NCBI RefSeq assembly: GCF_900116875.1
Contig: NZ_FPCC01000009.1
Location: 80,981-144,980 of the forward strand
Direction: 5' to 3'
Origin: Butyrivibrio sp. INlla21
GTDB lineage: Bacteria; Bacillota; Clostridia; Lachnospirales; Lachnospiraceae
Length of the DNA stretch: 64,000 nt
Part shown: piece by piece, positions 61,836-64,000 of the stretch
How positions within the stretch are numbered: position 1 is the first letter of the stretch
Layout of the letters: each line of letters begins with the position of its first letter
Notes under the pieces: model-generated
What the model was told of the DNA's origin: nothing
Seen by the model: the letters and a program-made list of their open reading frames with translations, nothing else
Database searches by the model: none
Made by a program: the position numbers and the translations under genes

Positions 61836-63359
61836 TTAAAACTCGCAATAAAGCATCTTTACCATCGGTATTTCAGTAGAATCTATAGTTTTATCCCATA
61901 AAATACCGGGACGTTTTGTCTTTACTGTCTCAGTTCCATCACCAAGACCATAAACAGTAACTGTATCCCCCTTTAATAGCTTTGGCTCTTTAACATCTCT
62001 CCCGTCATTAATTGCAATATCCTTGCCTCCCATCTTTGCTTTATAAGGGGTATATAAAATAATACCTTCTTCCATTTCATCCACTATTTTCACAGTAACT
62101 TTTATTTTCTTTCCTTTATAGCTATCTGGATATCTGGATAACTCTTCATAAGAAACTGATTCAAAGCTTTTTCGATATATCTTTAGCTCTTCTTCCTTGG
62201 ATATTGTATATTTCTCTGTTTCCATAACCTCGCCACATACTTTGCATAATAAAGATTTCTCACCAGGAATTGAAGCTGATGTAGTTTCTCTGGTTATCTC
62301 CCATTTACCTGCTTTATGTTCTATCTTAGCAACCTTCTGCTCCACTTCTTCACCACATCTCATGCATATCCCGATTTCTGCACCTTCTTCACTGCAAATC
62401 GGTTTTTTAGTAATCTTCCACTTTTCGACATCATGCCCTAATGGAACACCTTCTTTTTCCCCACACCTTGAACATTTTTTAGCTTCTATACATGTAGCAT
62501 CTATCCAATTATGTCCAAGTGGTTCTCCTGTCTCTTCTCCACATATTTTGCATTTTTTCTTTGTAGTACATTCTGCATTTTTCCAATCATGCCCTTTTTC
62601 GTAACCAACTTTCGAGATATATACAGAGTGTTTAAAAAGGTCTAATTCCTCTTGTTTATCTGGGACCTTGTCATAAAGATCCATCAATTTAAAATATAGG
62701 GAATCTTCTTCGACATCCGATAAAGGTTTAAACTTTATGCAGTACTCATAAAGTATCTTTTCTGCCATATAATAATCACTTGTACTCGTATAATAAAGCG
62801 CATAAAGACGCGCTTTCTCATGTTCATCTACAACAAGTTCATTAAGCATTTGGTATGCTTTTTCATATTTTCCATTTTCTATATACTTTTCTATTTTGGT
62901 TATTCTTTTTTGTGTTCTCTTGTCTATCACAGTATTATTTTCTGAATCAGATTTTTCAAGGATTGTTTTTTCTTTAATTTCTGTACTATCTATTGGATGA
63001 TAAAATACAAATGCGAGAACAAACATAGAAAATGTCACAATGCCATATACAAATCTTGGGTTTTTCTTATAAGGTATTATTCTATTCAATGGTGAAATAA
63101 CAAAGATGCCAATTAATATAGCAATAGATGAAAGAATTTCTAAATTCAGAATCATTCCAATCAACACAATTACTAGGAATACTATCACAATCCACCTAAT
63201 AATGTTTAATATAATTTCATTAGAACGATGTTTATCTTTACAAATATAATTGTTTATGCTAATCTCATCTATCTGAGTAGCACTTTCTCTAGATGCCCCA
63301 CATTCTGGGCAAAACTTAGAATCAAATTCTGTACCACAATTCCTACACCTTATTTTCAT
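61836..63359 (-). CDS. Zinc-ribbon membrane protein with repeated CxxC modules
   Basis: A 507-residue protein, function unknown. N-terminal zinc ribbon (CRNCGTEFDSKFCPEC, residues 5-20), then three hydrophobic segments (about 52-75, 78-95, 105-122), a helical TPR-like region (about 150-245), then four repeated modules with CxxCGE and LGHxW patterns (about 260-395), and a C-terminal OB-like beta domain (DSYKGKKIKVTVKIV, GIILYTPYKAKMGG). The layout suggests a membrane protein with a cytoplasmic zinc ribbon and an outer repeat region. AT-rich codon use. Ribosome binding site GAGAGGGTGA. Confidence 0.78.
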   Translation of the reverse strand: MKIRCRNCGTEFDSKFCPECGASRESATQIDEISINNYICKDKHRSNEIILNIIRWIVIVFLVIVLIGMILNLEILSSIAILIGIFVISPLNRIIPYKKNPRFVYGIVTFSMFVLAFVFYHPIDSTEIKEKTILEKSDSENNTVIDKRTQKRITKIEKYIENGKYEKAYQMLNELVVDEHEKARLYALYYTSTSDYYMAEKILYEYCIKFKPLSDVEEDSLYFKLMDLYDKVPDKQEELDLFKHSVYISKVGYEKGHDWKNAECTTKKKCKICGEETGEPLGHNWIDATCIEAKKCSRCGEKEGVPLGHDVEKWKITKKPICSEEGAEIGICMRCGEEVEQKVAKIEHKAGKWEITRETTSASIPGEKSLLCKVCGEVMETEKYTISKEEELKIYRKSFESVSYEELSRYPDSYKGKKIKVTVKIVDEMEEGIILYTPYKAKMGGKDIAINDGRDVKEPKLLKGDTVTVYGLGDGTETVKTKRPGILWDKTIDSTEIPMVKMLYCEF

Positions 63360-63451
63360 ATCATCACCCTCTCAAAATGAATCCATGCCGTCAGGTATAA
63401 GATTATTATCCTTCATTAATCACTAAAAGACTAATAAAAATACGATAAACT

Positions 63452-63670
63452 TTATAATTGCATGTTTATCCAACTCTCTACAGATGTATTTGTTGCCTTG
63501 CTTATTCTCATAGCCATCTCGGGACTCAATGAAGCTTTTTCATTTACAAACTCTGATAACGTTTTTCTGCTGATTCCAAGCATATTGGCTGCACCAGTGA
63601 CCGTTATATTAAGCGGTTTCATAACATCTTCCAAGAACACATTTCCGGGATGTGTTGGTTTTCTATCCAT
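63452..63670 (-). CDS. higA: HigA-type antitoxin, apparently without its toxin
   Basis: A 72-residue XRE-family DNA-binding protein of the HigA group: KPTHPGNVFLEDVMKP, then the helix-turn-helix ITVTGAANMLGISRKTLSEFVN, then LSPEMAMRISKATNTSVESW. Normally it neutralises the HigB mRNA interferase encoded just upstream. Start ATG at 63670 has AGTAGGAG upstream; an ATG at 63703 is less likely. Upstream DNA (63704-63931) holds no HigB frame but the non-coding end of an IS110 element, so the antitoxin looks orphaned. Confidence 0.88.
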   Translation of the reverse strand: MDRKPTHPGNVFLEDVMKPLNITVTGAANMLGISRKTLSEFVNEKASLSPEMAMRISKATNTSVESWINMQL

Positions 63671-63734
63671 ATCAGTATTTCTCCTACTATTAGTATTAGT
63701 CATAGTCTTTCTTTACCTTTTCAATAGGTTCGAC

Positions 63735-63931
63735 TATGCTGTTTAAGATGCTGTGGATTGGTTGTTTTCTCCTACCGCATAGACGGTTTAAGTAAGGCTC
63801 CAACCACAGTCTCTTTGTTTATTTGTTAATCAGTTAGTTACCGCATGACGGTTTATCAAGAAGTAGGTTACGATTGCAAGGAGCCCTGTGGATTTGAAAC
63901 AGTATCAATACTATTTTTCGGGAGGTTCTAT
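63735..63931 (+). other. Non-coding left end of an IS110 element, possible bridge RNA region
   Basis: About 190 bp without a gene upstream of the transposase, rich in repeats: TACCGCAT(A)GACGGTTTA at 63773-63790 and 63839-63855, CTGTGGATT at 63751-63759 and 63886-63894, with CCACAG and GGAGCC segments able to pair among them. IS110 elements are known to encode a guide (bridge) RNA in a non-coding end. Element boundaries are not visible. Confidence 0.4.
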
Positions 63932-64000
63932 ATGATCTATGTAGGAATTGATGTCGCTAAAGACAAACACGATTGCATTATCAAAAACTCTGTTGGGGAA
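63932..64000 (+). CDS. IS110 family transposase, N-terminal fragment
   Basis: Only the first 23 codons lie in the window. The start MIYVGIDVAKDKHDC is the typical IS110/IS1111 DEDD transposase N-terminus, where the aspartate in GIDVAK is the first catalytic acid. Ribosome binding site GGAGGT, five bases upstream. The gene runs off the right edge on plus, opposite to its neighbours, as expected for an inserted element. Confidence 0.9.
   Translation, partial: MIYVGIDVAKDKHDCIIKNSVGE

Noticed and set aside
63704..63931. A HigB toxin gene upstream of higA
   Set aside because: No frame of suitable length or with HigB-like content exists on the minus strand here.
1..64000. tRNA, rRNA or CRISPR arrays
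   Set aside because: No tRNA-like T-arm and acceptor pairing, no rRNA blocks and no regularly spaced repeats with unique spacers were seen.

Overview
The window looks like chromosomal DNA of an anaerobic, low-to-moderate-GC Firmicute, most likely a Lachnospiraceae of the Butyrivibrio/Pseudobutyrivibrio kind. This is inferred from gene content, since no rRNA is present: a complete Rnf complex in the clostridial order rnfCDGEAB, a T-box in front of valS, DUF4317, a MurR/RpiR-BaiN-cmk-ispH-rpsA string, a YesM/YesN pair and a soluble iron-hydrogenase-like chemoreceptor. Almost all genes lie on the minus strand; only cheC, the DUF4317 gene, a RNase H-like gene and the IS110 transposase at the right edge are on plus.

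Layout. 0-6.4 kb: acetyltransferase, a DAACS symporter, an anchored unknown protein, then pfkB-ptsI-histidine phosphatase (sugar phosphotransfer and fructose 1-phosphate metabolism). 6.5-8.6 kb: a CheC-type phosphatase, DUF4317 and a small protein. 8.6-13.6 kb: rnfCDGEAB, the ferredoxin:NAD ion pump. 13.8-18.2 kb: RNase H-like nuclease, cheR, a lipoprotein and a membrane acyltransferase. 18.2-23.8 kb: tetR-rpiR-baiN-cmk-ispH-rpsA, tightly packed from a strong promoter. 23.8-39.7 kb: thirteen genes in one direction beginning with T-box-controlled valS, then folC, a TPR/MBOAT/SGNH surface-acylation group, ridA, a TPR lipoprotein, and a cytoplasmic uronide-processing set (F5/8-type protein, heparinase II/III-like lyase, GH88, DUF2264).

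40-56 kb: lipoproteins, a four-gene sugar ABC importer (binding protein, permease, ATPase, permease), an ECF S-like membrane protein, an iron-hydrogenase/MCP sensor gene whose ferredoxin-like N-terminus is broken by an apparent internal deletion, a YesN/YesM two-component pair, and a TPR-GGDEF protein. The importer and YesMN probably form a sugar-sensing and uptake unit. 56-60.4 kb: a DinG/Rad3-like helicase with a nuclease domain, an HPr-like protein without the catalytic histidine, and hflX. 60.4-64 kb is AT-rich accessory DNA: a DUF4143 ATPase gene bounded by 36-nt inverted, internally palindromic repeats, a zinc-ribbon membrane protein, an apparently orphan HigA antitoxin, and the left part of an IS110 element.

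The most unusual signals are the two palindromic boundaries of the ATPase gene, each TTTCGCAA-N19-TTGCGAA and one overlapping its promoter; two tandem hairpins in the valS leader that differ by compensatory base changes; the damaged hydrogenase-like chemoreceptor; the Crh-like HPr; and the repeat-rich non-coding end of the IS110 element, which may encode a bridge RNA.
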